Assembly: GCA_032595685.2 (NCBI GenBank)
Contig: CP159373.1
Span: forward strand, 2,731,501-2,795,500
Length of the DNA stretch: 64,000 bases
Reading direction: 5' to 3'
Source: Candidatus Electrothrix aestuarii
GTDB taxonomy: Bacteria; Desulfobacterota; Desulfobulbia; Desulfobulbales; Desulfobulbaceae
Shown here: piece by piece, positions 24,674 through 33,230 of the stretch
How positions within the stretch are numbered: position 1 is the stretch's first letter
Layout: the number at the start of each line of letters is the position of its first letter
Notes under the pieces: generated by a model
What the model saw: only the letters and a program-made list of their open reading frames with translations
Told to the model about the DNA's origin: nothing
Databases searched by the model: none
Position numbers and translations under genes: made by a program

Positions 24674-25291
24674 GTGATTGTTATTATTGATAACTACGAT
24701 TCGTTTACGTTTAATATCGTTCAAACTTTAGCTGCGGCTCCTCCGGGTGCGCCTGCGGACTGGAAGCAGCCTGACATCCGGGTCTTTCGCAACGATAAGA
24801 TTACGGTGCAGGAAATTGCTGATATGGCACCGGACCGCTTGCTGATTTCCCCTGGTCCCTGCACCCCCAAGGAAGCGGGAATCTCTGTGGAGGCTATTCA
24901 GTATTTCAGCGGTAAGATTCCTATCCTCGGTGTTTGTCTTGGGCACCAATCCATCGGCGAGGCCTTTGGTGGTAAGGTAATCCGGGCGGGTAGGGTGATG
25001 CACGGCAAGACCAGTCCCATGCACCACGATGGTCGCGGGGTGTTCTACGGTCTGGATAATCCTTTTGACGGAATGCGCTATCATTCGTTGGTGGTGGAGG
25101 AATCCACTCTGCCGGATTGCCTTGAGGCCACAGCTCATACAGATCAAGGTGAGTTGATGGGTATACGCCATAGGACCCTGGATGTGGAGGGCGTGCAGTT
25201 TCATCCGGAGTCCATCATGACCGGTGTTGGGCCGGTGCTGCTCCATAATTTCCTGCGCGAGGATTATCCGGCCTTGATGCGGAAGGGGTGA
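24674..25291 (+). CDS. trpG: anthranilate synthase component II (glutamine amidotransferase)
   Basis: A 205-residue class I glutamine amidotransferase. The catalytic Cys is in ILGVCLGHQSIGEAFGG and the His-Glu pair in VQFHPESI. The N-terminal IDNYDSFTFN is the family signature. It supplies ammonia to TrpE. It starts with GTG at 24674, two nt after the trpE stop, preceded by AGGGG. The remaining trp genes are not in the window. An insertion of about 10 residues in the first loop (APPGAPADWKQ) is a minor variation. Confidence 0.95.
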   Translation: MIVIIDNYDSFTFNIVQTLAAAPPGAPADWKQPDIRVFRNDKITVQEIADMAPDRLLISPGPCTPKEAGISVEAIQYFSGKIPILGVCLGHQSIGEAFGGKVIRAGRVMHGKTSPMHHDGRGVFYGLDNPFDGMRYHSLVVEESTLPDCLEATAHTDQGELMGIRHRTLDVEGVQFHPESIMTGVGPVLLHNFLREDYPALMRKG

Positions 25292-25349
25292 TTATTTTCT
25301 GGATATTTTTGGCAGTGTTTCTCTCTTGAATTCAGCCTGGTACGTATGA

Positions 25350-26156
25350 ATGAAGAAAGTAGCATCTTTGAAATACGGTGTTGTTTTTAAGAAGGCCTTC
25401 TGCGACCCGGAGATTTTCACTGCCTTTGCCCAGGCTATGATCGGTCGGCCTGTCAGCTTTGACCATGTGGAGACAGAAAAGGAATTTGATCCACCCATTG
25501 GCTACGTCAAACCCCGCTTTGATCTCTTTGCGGAAGACAATGAGCATCGGCTTATTGTCGATATCCAACATGCCCGGACCAACGATCATTATGATCGTTT
25601 TCTCTATTATCATTGCGCGGCTCTGCTGGAACAGGTTGCAAGCTCTAAAAATTATCGTCCTCCCCTGACGGTGTATACTGTGGTTGTCCTCACCTCCGGT
25701 GACCGCCATCAGCGGGATATTGCAGTGGTTGATTTTGATCCCCGTGATCTGGCCGGGCGGCCGCTTCGGGAAGTTTCCCATAAGGTGATCTACCTCTGCC
25801 CGAAATACGTTTCTGAAACAACACCGGAGCCGTATCGGGAATGGTTACGGGCTATTGATGACACCTTGGATGAAGAGGTGGATGAGAGCCGGTATAGTGA
25901 AGGGGTTATTCAGAAGCTGTTTGAGGCCATCCGGCGGGATCATTTGTCACCGGAGGAACGGGCCAGGATGATTGAGGAGTATCACCAGGAGGAGCTTCAG
26001 CAGACGAAATTTGAGGAAGGGGCCAAGGAGGCAACGCGACTTGTTGCAAAGAATTTGCTGCGGAAAGGTGTTACTCGTGAGCTTGTGGCTGAGGCTACTG
26101 GTTTGTCGGTGGAGGAGATTGCGGGGTTGGGGGAAGATGGGGGGAGCCGTCTGTGA
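25350..26156 (+). CDS. Rpn-family PD-(D/E)XK nuclease (first copy)
   Basis: A 268-residue protein of the Rpn/transposase_31-type family of PD-(D/E)XK nucleases. The N-terminal YGVVFKKAFCDPEIFTAF is the family helix. The core is FDLFAEDNEHRLIVDIQHA, with Asp in FDLF and a D-x-Q in place of the usual ExK. A C-terminal tail (ATRLVAKNLLRKGVTRELVAEATGLSVEEI) resembles a short DNA-binding module common in this family. Rpn proteins promote RecA-independent recombination and have been linked to phage defence. It lies just upstream of the ABC-3C genes, with a similar gene on the far side. Confidence 0.82.
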   Translation: MKKVASLKYGVVFKKAFCDPEIFTAFAQAMIGRPVSFDHVETEKEFDPPIGYVKPRFDLFAEDNEHRLIVDIQHARTNDHYDRFLYYHCAALLEQVASSKNYRPPLTVYTVVVLTSGDRHQRDIAVVDFDPRDLAGRPLREVSHKVIYLCPKYVSETTPEPYREWLRAIDDTLDEEVDESRYSEGVIQKLFEAIRRDHLSPEERARMIEEYHQEELQQTKFEEGAKEATRLVAKNLLRKGVTRELVAEATGLSVEEIAGLGEDGGSRL

Positions 26157-26320
26157 TGAGGAAGAAAAAAATCCTGTTATTGACTTGTCGGTGATGCATT
26201 GAAAGAATTATTACAGGAAACCCGCGATGCTCTGCGAAGCAATTATCTTGCTGACGACAGGGGCCGTGGGTTGTTGATCTTCTCGGCGGTAGGGACTCTA
26301 TACTGAATTGAAAGCGGTGT
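26157..26320. other. leader region of the ABC-3C genes
   Basis: It contains weak promoter-like pairs, for example TTGATC (26274) with TATACT (26299) at a long 19-nt spacing. A 36-codon frame from TTG 26199 (LKELLQETRDALRSNYLADD) looks coding but has no ribosome-binding site and may be a remnant. Confidence 0.35.
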
Positions 26321-27514
26321 ATGGTACGTATGAAATCGCATGCTGAAAAAACGACCTCTGCAGACAAGTCTATCGGCTTTGATTATCAGTACTACTATTT
26401 TTTGTATAGGGTTTTGAAGTTGGGGAAAAATGAGTCCGTTGGGCTTGAGGTCAAAGATGATGTTCATTCAGATTTAGACAATGACCACCAATTGTTAGTA
26501 CAAGTTAAGCACACTGTTAAACGTCGTGCTGATGGTAAAGCAAAAAATCTTACTACCTTTGATTCAGATCTTTGGAAAACTTTATCCAACTGGAGCAAAG
26601 TTATTTCAGATGAAACTGTTGGAAGAGGAACTATCGAGGAACAGTTTGATTTTATTTTAAAATCAGAGTTCATGTTGGTGACAAATAAGTCGTATAATAA
26701 CCGATGCGAATTCTTCAGTATTCTCTCAGAGATAAAGGGTGCAAAAGAAAGAATTGAGCATCTCAAGTCGAAAACCGAGGACAAAATCATTACGGACTAT
26801 ATAAATGATGTTCTTGCGCTTGATGACAATGTCTTAGAGAGATTTTTAGATAAGGTTCGATTAGAGCTTGAAGTTGATGAGATTATCGAACGGTGCAAAG
26901 ATGCTATAGTTGAGCATCATGTTGACCAAAAGAGAGTTGAACAACTTTTTAGAGATTTGGATTCCCGAATTAGGCAGGACAATTTTATAACCATTCGTTC
27001 TGGAGAAAAAATTGTTATAACCTTTAAAGATTTTCATGAAAAGTACCGGCGTTATTTTGATATCGCCCGTAGTGTTGACTTGAAAATTAGCCAATATCAT
27101 AAAGAATTACCTGCCAAGCTTGAAGAACAGACTTTTATTAAACAGCTTGTCGATATTGGAGATATTGAATTGACTGATATTGGAGAGATGGCGAAGTTTA
27201 CAGCGTCTCTGTTGACTGTCCAGTCTAACGTCGCACGTTGGTTACAAGAAGGAGAGCTTACGTCTGAAGAAATTGATGAGTTCGATAGGGAAGCAACGTT
27301 GAGATGGGAAAATAAGTTCCGCTCAGTTTATCGACGGGCAAAAAATAAAGATATAGAGGAATTGGCTCTTGAAGTCCTTGATGAAATGCGACAACAGATA
27401 CTTAATATTGGGGATCAGCAGTTAGGGACAGATTTTAGTAATGGTGAATATTATCTCTTGTCTGATTATCCAAAAATCGGATGGCAAAAAAACTGGGACA
27501 GTAAGTATAAATGA
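26321..27514 (+). CDS. ABC-3C system effector: DUF4297/Cap4-like dsDNA nuclease
   Basis: A 397-residue protein. The first ~75 residues match the DUF4297/Cap4 nuclease start: GFDYQYYYFL, then VGLEVKDDV with E43 and D46/D47, then LLVQVKHTV with Q61 and K63. This is a PD-(D/E)XK arrangement with a QxK end. The remainder is alpha-helical with no recognised domain and probably binds the partner proteins. In ABC-three-component conflict systems the first gene encodes such an effector, held in check by the ABC ATPase and a middle component. It overlaps the next gene by 4 nt. The DNA is AT-richer than the flanks, consistent with recent transfer. Confidence 0.75.
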   Translation: MVRMKSHAEKTTSADKSIGFDYQYYYFLYRVLKLGKNESVGLEVKDDVHSDLDNDHQLLVQVKHTVKRRADGKAKNLTTFDSDLWKTLSNWSKVISDETVGRGTIEEQFDFILKSEFMLVTNKSYNNRCEFFSILSEIKGAKERIEHLKSKTEDKIITDYINDVLALDDNVLERFLDKVRLELEVDEIIERCKDAIVEHHVDQKRVEQLFRDLDSRIRQDNFITIRSGEKIVITFKDFHEKYRRYFDIARSVDLKISQYHKELPAKLEEQTFIKQLVDIGDIELTDIGEMAKFTASLLTVQSNVARWLQEGELTSEEIDEFDREATLRWENKFRSVYRRAKNKDIEELALEVLDEMRQQILNIGDQQLGTDFSNGEYYLLSDYPKIGWQKNWDSKYK

Positions 27515-27954
27515 ATGGGCGTCTTTTTAATAATATAGGCGTATGCTCTCTGGCTATTGCTTTTGTAGTACAACATCTAGACCGACTTACTCTTGCTAAA
27601 GCCTTGTTGATAATTCCTCTCATAACGAATGCTGAACTTCTGAAATATTTAGCACGTAAAACTACAAAAAATCAAACTATAGAGCAGCTTATCGTCAAGA
27701 AACCAAAATGTTTTTCTAATTTTAACGCAAGATATTATGATGCTCTTTTAGTATCAATAAATTCAATTCAGCTTCTTGTTGAAATCGGTTTACTTGAATT
27801 GGTTGATGGAAAAATCATTACAACTGAAAGGCTTAATTACGACAAATCAATGGGCAAGAGGGCAGAAAAGATATTCAAAGCATCATCAAATCTAGCTGAT
27901 CTTGTCAACTCAGATATAGAAGATCTTTATATAAATTTGAGAGTCCAGTTATGA
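27511..27954 (+). CDS. ABC-3C system middle component
   Basis: A 147-residue, mostly helical protein. By its size and its place between a nuclease effector and a DUF3732-type ABC ATPase it fits the 'middle component' of ABC-three-component systems. Residues 7-45 are hydrophobic (GVCSLAIAFVVQHLDRLTLAKALLIIPLI), as in that group, and a winged-helix-like segment follows (YDALLVSINSIQLLVEIGLLEL). Both neighbours overlap it by 4 nt, implying tightly coupled translation. There is no visible catalytic motif. The call rests mainly on context. Confidence 0.68.
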   Translation: MNGRLFNNIGVCSLAIAFVVQHLDRLTLAKALLIIPLITNAELLKYLARKTTKNQTIEQLIVKKPKCFSNFNARYYDALLVSINSIQLLVEIGLLELVDGKIITTERLNYDKSMGKRAEKIFKASSNLADLVNSDIEDLYINLRVQL

Positions 27955-29801
27955 TCTTCGATTTTGAAAAGTTGATTCTATGGTTTAAAGATGGGAAAAA
28001 GCGTGATCTGACGTTCCAGCCAAATAAGGTTAACGTTATTACTGGCGAGAGTGGAACAGGGAAGTCTGCTATTCTACAGATTATTGACTATTGTTTTTTT
28101 GCAAGTCATTCAAAAATATCCGAAAGCAGAATCAATGAAAATGTAAATTGGTATGGAATTACTTTTCATATTAATGATAAGAAGTACACGATTTGTAGAA
28201 GTTCTCTTTCTGAAGGAAAAGTAACTGATAACTATTATTTTTCTTCTTCTGGAAATGTTCCAGAATCCCCAGAAGTAAATTCAGATGAAAAGACTATAAA
28301 ATCACTACTGGAAACAGAGTTTGGAATAGATCGTAACGTTCGAATTCCATTTGGAGGTAAACTTCTTAAAGCTGGGTCAAGGATTTCGTTAAGATATTTT
28401 TTGATGTTTACAACGATATCTGAGGATATCATAACCAATAGTAGCGTGTTTTTCGATAAGCAAAATGAATCTCGATATAGAGAAGCTTTGCCAAGAATTT
28501 TCGATATCGCAGTTGGTATTGATGATATTGAAAACGTCTTGAGAAAAGAAGAAAAGCAAAAATTGGTATCTGAAAAAAAGAAACTGGAACGGAGACAAAA
28601 CAGGGTTTCGGCCCAACGAGATGACTTCTTAACAGAATTAGGGGGCATCATAAGGAGAGCTAAGGAATATGGGCTTATCTCGGCTGATCTCAAATTGGAG
28701 GACGCTGTATCTGTTCTTAGCAAGACGTTAACAGAGTTCTCGTCAAGTTTGACCGACACTCCTTCTGATGAGTATAGTCAGTTAAAAAAGGAATCTTATC
28801 ATCATGCTGGAGTTGTTAGAAACCTAAAGAGACTTCAACATGAGTACAGTGATTATAAGAAGTCCCTTAAGCAAGTTGAAGACAGTCTCAAACCAGTATC
28901 ATTTTTACGAAGTAAGAAAGATGAGTTGATCAAAACATCAATATATGAGGAGTTGATAGAGGCATTAGAGTCCGACCTGAAATCATTAAAAAAAGATATT
29001 ACAAAGCGGGCACCAATTGATATAAATATATCAGATTTGATTTGTGAACATGAACGGAAACTTTTAGAAGTCACTGAAAAAATAAACGCACTCCCGCAGG
29101 ATGTTTCAACCTTCAATAATGACAAAGAAAAGTATTTTTTTATGGGGGAATTGAAAGCCAAACTGGAACTTTATAATGAAACACCGCAATATGGTGTATT
29201 AGAAACCCACCCCTCATTAGATGATCTACAGGATCAGATAGATGAGCTTCAAGTGGCTGATACAGGAGAGAAAAGAGAGATGTTTATTAAGTTCCTTGAG
29301 GAGCTAATTCAAAAATATTTTTCTTTTGTCGATAGTACCTTGGAAAATTACAGCGATTATCATCCTGTTTTTGATTATACCAAAAAGGCATTGTTACTTC
29401 GAAAACCTTATACTGATTTTATTGAAAACGTTGGTAGTAGTTCTAATCATATGTTTTTGCATTTATTTCTCTTTCTTGGGTTGCATGAAGCAATTCAGAG
29501 AAAAAATGCTCCTTTCGTACCATCCTACCTCGTCATAGACCAACCTAGCCGTCCGTATTGGGGGGACGGAAAAAAGAAAAAAGAAAAACTTGATCATGGT
29601 GATGAGGCAAAAGTAAGAAAAGCTTTTGAGCTATTAGATATCTTTGTAAATCAAGTTGTTGTTAAACTGAATAAAAATTGTCAGTTAATAGTCTTCGAAC
29701 ATGTTCCACCTAGTACATGGGAAGGGCTGGAGCATGTTCACCTCGTGGAGGAATTTTTGAATGGAAATGCTCTTGTCCCAGAGAAATACCAACAAAAATA
29801 A
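27951..29801 (+). CDS. ABC-3C system ATPase, DUF3732-like SMC-type protein
   Basis: A 616-residue protein. The N-terminal ABC ATPase half has Walker A GESGTGKSA (residues 32-40) in VNVITGESGTGKSAIL. A long coiled coil follows (about residues 190-350, with QKLVSEKKKLERRQNRVS). The C-terminal half carries the Walker B-type strand YLVIDQPSRPYW near residue 526 and an H-loop-like QLIVFEHVPPSTW. This layout is the DUF3732 ATPase used in three-component conflict systems. It probably senses a nucleic-acid or cell state and releases the nuclease. The ATPase site looks intact. Confidence 0.82.
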   Translation: MIFDFEKLILWFKDGKKRDLTFQPNKVNVITGESGTGKSAILQIIDYCFFASHSKISESRINENVNWYGITFHINDKKYTICRSSLSEGKVTDNYYFSSSGNVPESPEVNSDEKTIKSLLETEFGIDRNVRIPFGGKLLKAGSRISLRYFLMFTTISEDIITNSSVFFDKQNESRYREALPRIFDIAVGIDDIENVLRKEEKQKLVSEKKKLERRQNRVSAQRDDFLTELGGIIRRAKEYGLISADLKLEDAVSVLSKTLTEFSSSLTDTPSDEYSQLKKESYHHAGVVRNLKRLQHEYSDYKKSLKQVEDSLKPVSFLRSKKDELIKTSIYEELIEALESDLKSLKKDITKRAPIDINISDLICEHERKLLEVTEKINALPQDVSTFNNDKEKYFFMGELKAKLELYNETPQYGVLETHPSLDDLQDQIDELQVADTGEKREMFIKFLEELIQKYFSFVDSTLENYSDYHPVFDYTKKALLLRKPYTDFIENVGSSSNHMFLHLFLFLGLHEAIQRKNAPFVPSYLVIDQPSRPYWGDGKKKKEKLDHGDEAKVRKAFELLDIFVNQVVVKLNKNCQLIVFEHVPPSTWEGLEHVHLVEEFLNGNALVPEKYQQK

Positions 29802-29894
29802 AAAAGGACGTCGGGTTGGCGGTGCTTAAGAAACATCAAGTGAGGAGTGGCTCAAGCGTGACATTACTTGTTAATTGCTGTGATTCGGAAGGCA

Positions 29895-29972
29895 ATGATT
29901 ATTGATCTGTCCAAGCAGTCTGTGGACAAAATCATGGACCTGCTGGCCGGGGATGACGATGATCAGCAGTAA
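29895..29972 (+). CDS. possible 25-codon peptide or remnant before the second Rpn gene
   Basis: A short frame reads MIIDLSKQSVDKIMDLLAGDDDDQQ. It looks like a helix with an acidic end. The spacing to the next ATG is 18 nt. No ribosome-binding site of note precedes it. It could be the tail of a lost gene rather than a functional peptide. Confidence 0.25.
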   Translation: MIIDLSKQSVDKIMDLLAGDDDDQQ

Positions 29973-29990
29973 CAGCGCGAGAGACTGAAC

Positions 29991-30992
29991 ATGCCAACCC
30001 GAAAACTCGTCAGTTTTGACTGGGCCATGAAAAAGCTCCTGCGGAGCAAGGCCAACTTTGACATCCTGGAAGGGTTCCTCAGCGAACTCCTGAAAGAGGA
30101 TATCCACATCCTGGAGATCCTGGAAAGCGAAAGCAATAAGGAGGAACAACAGGACAAGTTCAACCGGGTGGATCTGAAGGTCAGAAACCAGGACAATGAG
30201 CTGGTCATCATTGAGGTGCAGTATGACCGCGAGCTTGATTACCTCCAACGTATTCTCTTCAGTACTGCCAAGGTCATCACCGAACACCTCAGTGAGGGCG
30301 ATCCGTATTCCTCTGTGTCTAAGGTGATTTCTGTCAATATTCTTTATTTCGATCTCGGCCAGGGCACAGATTATGTCTATCATGGCTCAACATCTTTTCA
30401 GGGTATTCATAATCAGGATATCCTTCAGCTCTCGGAAAGCCAGAAAAAGATGTATCAGAAAAAAGAGGTGCATCTGATTTTTCCTGAATACTATCTCATC
30501 AAAATTAATAGCTTTGATGATATTGCCAAGGACAGCCTGGACGAGTGGATCTATTTTCTCAAAAATGAGGAGATTAAAGAGGAGTTTCGGGCCAAGGGGC
30601 TGGAAAAGGCCAAGCATGAACTGGACATTATGAAGCTCCCTGAAAAGGAACAGCGGGCCTATGAACGCTATCGGGATAACCTCCATTATCAGGCCAGCAT
30701 GTTTGAGACGTCCTATACGGCTGCTATCCTGGAAGGGCGAAGAGAAGGTTTGCTTGAGGGAAAGCTGGAAGGCCTGAAGGAAGGGAAGCTGGAAGGCCTG
30801 AAGGAAGGTAAGCTGGAAGGAATCAAGGAAGGGAAGCAAAAAGGTATAAAGGAAGGCGAGAAGAAGAAAGCCATGCAGATTGCCCGCAAACTTCTTACAA
30901 CAGGTGGGTTGGATGTCCAGAGTATCGCAGCTATGACAGAGTTGAGTGAAGAAGAGGTAAACGCATTGAAAAATAAAGAGGAAAATATATGA
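29991..30992 (+). CDS. Rpn-family PD-(D/E)XK nuclease (second copy) with tandem-repeat region
   Basis: A 333-residue protein. The N-terminus FDWAMKKLLRSKANFDILEGFLSELL and the active-site region RVDLKV...ELVIIEVQYD (Asp and E-x-Q) mark the Rpn/PD-(D/E)XK transposase-like family. Residues ~255-290 are four charged EGKLEGLK-type octapeptide repeats, encoded by 24-nt repeats. The tail (ARKLLTTGGLDVQSIAAMTELSEEEV) matches the C-terminal module of the copy at 25350. GAGAG precedes the ATG. Together the two genes bracket the ABC-3C genes. Confidence 0.83.
   Translation: MPTRKLVSFDWAMKKLLRSKANFDILEGFLSELLKEDIHILEILESESNKEEQQDKFNRVDLKVRNQDNELVIIEVQYDRELDYLQRILFSTAKVITEHLSEGDPYSSVSKVISVNILYFDLGQGTDYVYHGSTSFQGIHNQDILQLSESQKKMYQKKEVHLIFPEYYLIKINSFDDIAKDSLDEWIYFLKNEEIKEEFRAKGLEKAKHELDIMKLPEKEQRAYERYRDNLHYQASMFETSYTAAILEGRREGLLEGKLEGLKEGKLEGLKEGKLEGIKEGKQKGIKEGEKKKAMQIARKLLTTGGLDVQSIAAMTELSEEEVNALKNKEENI
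30762..30857 (+). repeat. four 24-nt tandem repeats inside the second Rpn gene
   Basis: Units begin AAGCTGGAAGGCCTGAAGGA and repeat at 30762, 30786, 30810 and 30834. The first two differ only in the last base, and the last two have drifted. They stay in frame as an 8-residue repeat, so slippage would change protein length without a frameshift. Confidence 0.85.
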
Positions 30993-31004
30993 GGGCCATT
31001 ATTC

Positions 31005-32231
31005 ATGTCCTTTGAACGTTTTGTCAGCTTCCGCTATTTACGAGCCAAGCGCAAACAAAAATTTATTTCCCTCATCTCGGTTATCTCCGTACTCGGAGTC
31101 GCTGTCGGGGTAATGGCCCTGATCGTGGTGCTCTCCGTCTATACCGGTTTTACCGAGGGGCTACGGGATCAGATTATCGGCATCAATGCCCATGTTATGA
31201 TCCATCGACCAGGCAGTGGGATTGCTGATCCTCAGCAACTGAAACAGGATGTCGAATCGGTCAATGGGGTCCAGGCTGCTACCCCGAATATCTACGCTCA
31301 GGCCTTGATCACCTCGGGGCAATATTCATCAGGCATAGCGGTGCGCGGGATTGATCCTGCTACTGCGGGTCGGGTTTTTAACCTGGAAGCCAAGATGGTC
31401 AGCGGTCGTTTAATTGACTTGGCTGATACTTTCGGACTTCCTCTCATTTTCCTTGGTCAGGAGCTGGCAGCGCAGCTGCGAGTGGATATGGGCTGGAAGA
31501 TTCGCCTGCTTTCACCGAATGGAACGCTCACACCTATGGGGGTACTGCCCAAGGTGCAGACCTGCGTGGTTGGCGGGATCTTTGCCACGGGTATGTATGA
31601 GTACGATTCCACCATCGGTTTTGTCAATCTGGAGACCGCGCGTCGACTGGTCGGGATAGACAGTGACGGGGTGCAGAGCCTTGAGTTACGGGTGGCTGAT
31701 ATTGACAAGGCTGATGCCGTGGCTGAGGCGGTGCGGCAGCATATCGGGCCTTCTTATCTGGTGCGGGATTGGAAACAGGCCAATCAAAATCTCTTTGCCG
31801 CCCTGAAGCTGGAGAAAATCGGGATTTTTATCGCCTTGGCATTGATTATTTTGGTGGCCTCCCTGAATATTATCAGCGCCCTGGTCATGGTGGTGATGGA
31901 GAAAAATAAGGATATTGCCATCCTTAAATCTATGGGGGCCAAGACAGGCTCTATCATGCGTATTTTTTTCTATCAGGGGGCGGTGATCGGCATAACCGGT
32001 ACCGTACTCGGAGTGGGAGCAGGCTTGGGCCTTTGTTCGCTGCTCAAGCGCTATAAGATTATCGAATTGCCCCGCAATGTTTACCCCATGTCCACCATGC
32101 CGATCAAGGTGGTTCCTGAGGATATAGCCGTGGTCGCAATTGTCGCTGTCCTGATCACCCTGCTTGCAACCCTTTACCCCTCCTGGAAGGCATCCAGGGT
32201 CCGGCCAGCAGATGCCCTGACCTATGAGTAA
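31005..32231 (+). CDS. lolC: lipoprotein-releasing ABC transporter permease, LolC/E family
   Basis: A 408-residue inner-membrane protein. One helix lies near residues 20-47 (FISLISVISVLGVAVGVMALIVVLSVYTG), then a periplasmic MacB-like domain to about residue 270, then three more helices in the C-terminal FtsX domain. The N-terminal FRYLRAKRKQKFISLIS and the coupling region MEKNKDIAILKSMGA are characteristic. Together with LolD it extracts lipoproteins from the inner membrane. A GAGGG site precedes the ATG. Only one permease gene is present, so a homodimer (LolF-like) arrangement is possible. Confidence 0.92.
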   Translation: MSFERFVSFRYLRAKRKQKFISLISVISVLGVAVGVMALIVVLSVYTGFTEGLRDQIIGINAHVMIHRPGSGIADPQQLKQDVESVNGVQAATPNIYAQALITSGQYSSGIAVRGIDPATAGRVFNLEAKMVSGRLIDLADTFGLPLIFLGQELAAQLRVDMGWKIRLLSPNGTLTPMGVLPKVQTCVVGGIFATGMYEYDSTIGFVNLETARRLVGIDSDGVQSLELRVADIDKADAVAEAVRQHIGPSYLVRDWKQANQNLFAALKLEKIGIFIALALIILVASLNIISALVMVVMEKNKDIAILKSMGAKTGSIMRIFFYQGAVIGITGTVLGVGAGLGLCSLLKRYKIIELPRNVYPMSTMPIKVVPEDIAVVAIVAVLITLLATLYPSWKASRVRPADALTYE

Positions 32232-32248
32232 GCACGTTGCCAATAACG

Positions 32249-32330
32249 CCGCCCCTGGGGGCGGGGTGTTAATTGAAAATATTTTACTGTTATGCCGCAA
32301 GCAGCGGGGTATCAGACCCGGAGCTTTGCG
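32249..32330 (+). repeat. dispersed GC-hairpin element, copy B
   Basis: CGCCGCCCCTGGGGGCGGGG (about 32247-32266), then a 37-nt AT-rich stretch, then GCGGGGTATCAGACCCGGAG and CTTTGC to 32330. The last part matches 14920-14947 with few differences. Its GGAG serves as the apparent ribosome-binding site of lolD. Confidence 0.6.
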
Positions 32331-33014
32331 ATGAAGAAAGAAGGAAATCTCCTCCTTCAGGCTGTTAATATCCATAAGAGCTACGGATCCGAGGATAATC
32401 CGGTTCAGGTCCTGCGCCGGGTGAATCTGGAAATCACGCCCGGAGAAATGCTGGCCATTGTCGGTGCCTCAGGGTCCGGGAAGACCACCCTGCTCCAGAT
32501 TCTGGGTAGCCTTGATGTCCCGGATAAGGGTGGCCTTTGGTTCACAGGTCAGGACCTGACAGGTTTTTCAGAAAATCGTCTGGCCACGCACCGGAATAAA
32601 AATATCGGGTTTATCTTTCAGTTTCATTATCTTCTCCCGGAATTTTCCGCCCTGGAGAATGTTATGATGCCTGGTTTGATTTCCGGTCTGGCAGAGAAAG
32701 ATCTGCTGGAGGATGCGCATCAGCTCCTCAAGCAGGTGGGGCTGGGGCACCGCATCAAGCATCGTAGTGGTGAGCTGTCCGGTGGAGAGCAACAACGGGT
32801 GGCCCTGGCCAGGGCGCTTATTATGCGCCCCACGCTTCTGCTGGCTGATGAGCCCACCGGAAATCTGGATTCGGCCAGTGGGCAACAGGTTTTTGCCTTG
32901 CTGACGGAGTTATGCCAGACCCGCTCTATGTCCGTGGTCATGGTGACCCATAATATGGAATTGGCTGAGGCGATGGACCGCTGCCTTACTCTGAAAGACG
33001 GAAGGCTGGAGTAA
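32331..33014 (+). CDS. lolD: lipoprotein-releasing ABC transporter ATPase
   Basis: A 227-residue ABC ATPase with Walker A VGASGSGKTTLLQ, signature LSGGEQQRVALARAL, Walker B LLLADEPTGNLD and the switch His in VVMVTHNMELAEAM. GFIFQFHYLLPEFSALENVMMP is the LolD/MacB-type Q-loop region. It powers lipoprotein release with LolC. ATG 32331 is preferred to one 39 nt earlier because GGAG lies 7 nt upstream and the extra residues come from a repeat element. Confidence 0.94.
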   Translation: MKKEGNLLLQAVNIHKSYGSEDNPVQVLRRVNLEITPGEMLAIVGASGSGKTTLLQILGSLDVPDKGGLWFTGQDLTGFSENRLATHRNKNIGFIFQFHYLLPEFSALENVMMPGLISGLAEKDLLEDAHQLLKQVGLGHRIKHRSGELSGGEQQRVALARALIMRPTLLLADEPTGNLDSASGQQVFALLTELCQTRSMSVVMVTHNMELAEAMDRCLTLKDGRLE

Positions 33015-33124
33015 GGACAGGTGCAGGGCTCCTTTACCTGCACGGAAAAAGCGCGAAAGAATACCCAAAAAGATCAGGAAAGCTATGTTGGATTTCGGAG
33101 GTATTGGGTTATTCGTTGTTTTTG

Positions 33125-33154
33125 TTGATTTCTTCTGTTCAGAAGCAGTATACT
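33125..33154 (+). promoter_or_regulatory. possible sigma-70 promoter for lon
   Basis: TTGATT (33125-33130) and TATACT (33149-33154) with an 18-nt spacer lie about 75 nt before the lon start. No heat-shock (sigma-32 or CIRCE) element was recognised. Confidence 0.4.
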
Positions 33155-33230
33155 GTCAAAGTGCATAAGAAGAGATGAACGAACAATGTGGTTCCATCAA
33201 ACGATAAAAAGGTGAATTACCGGAGAATAC

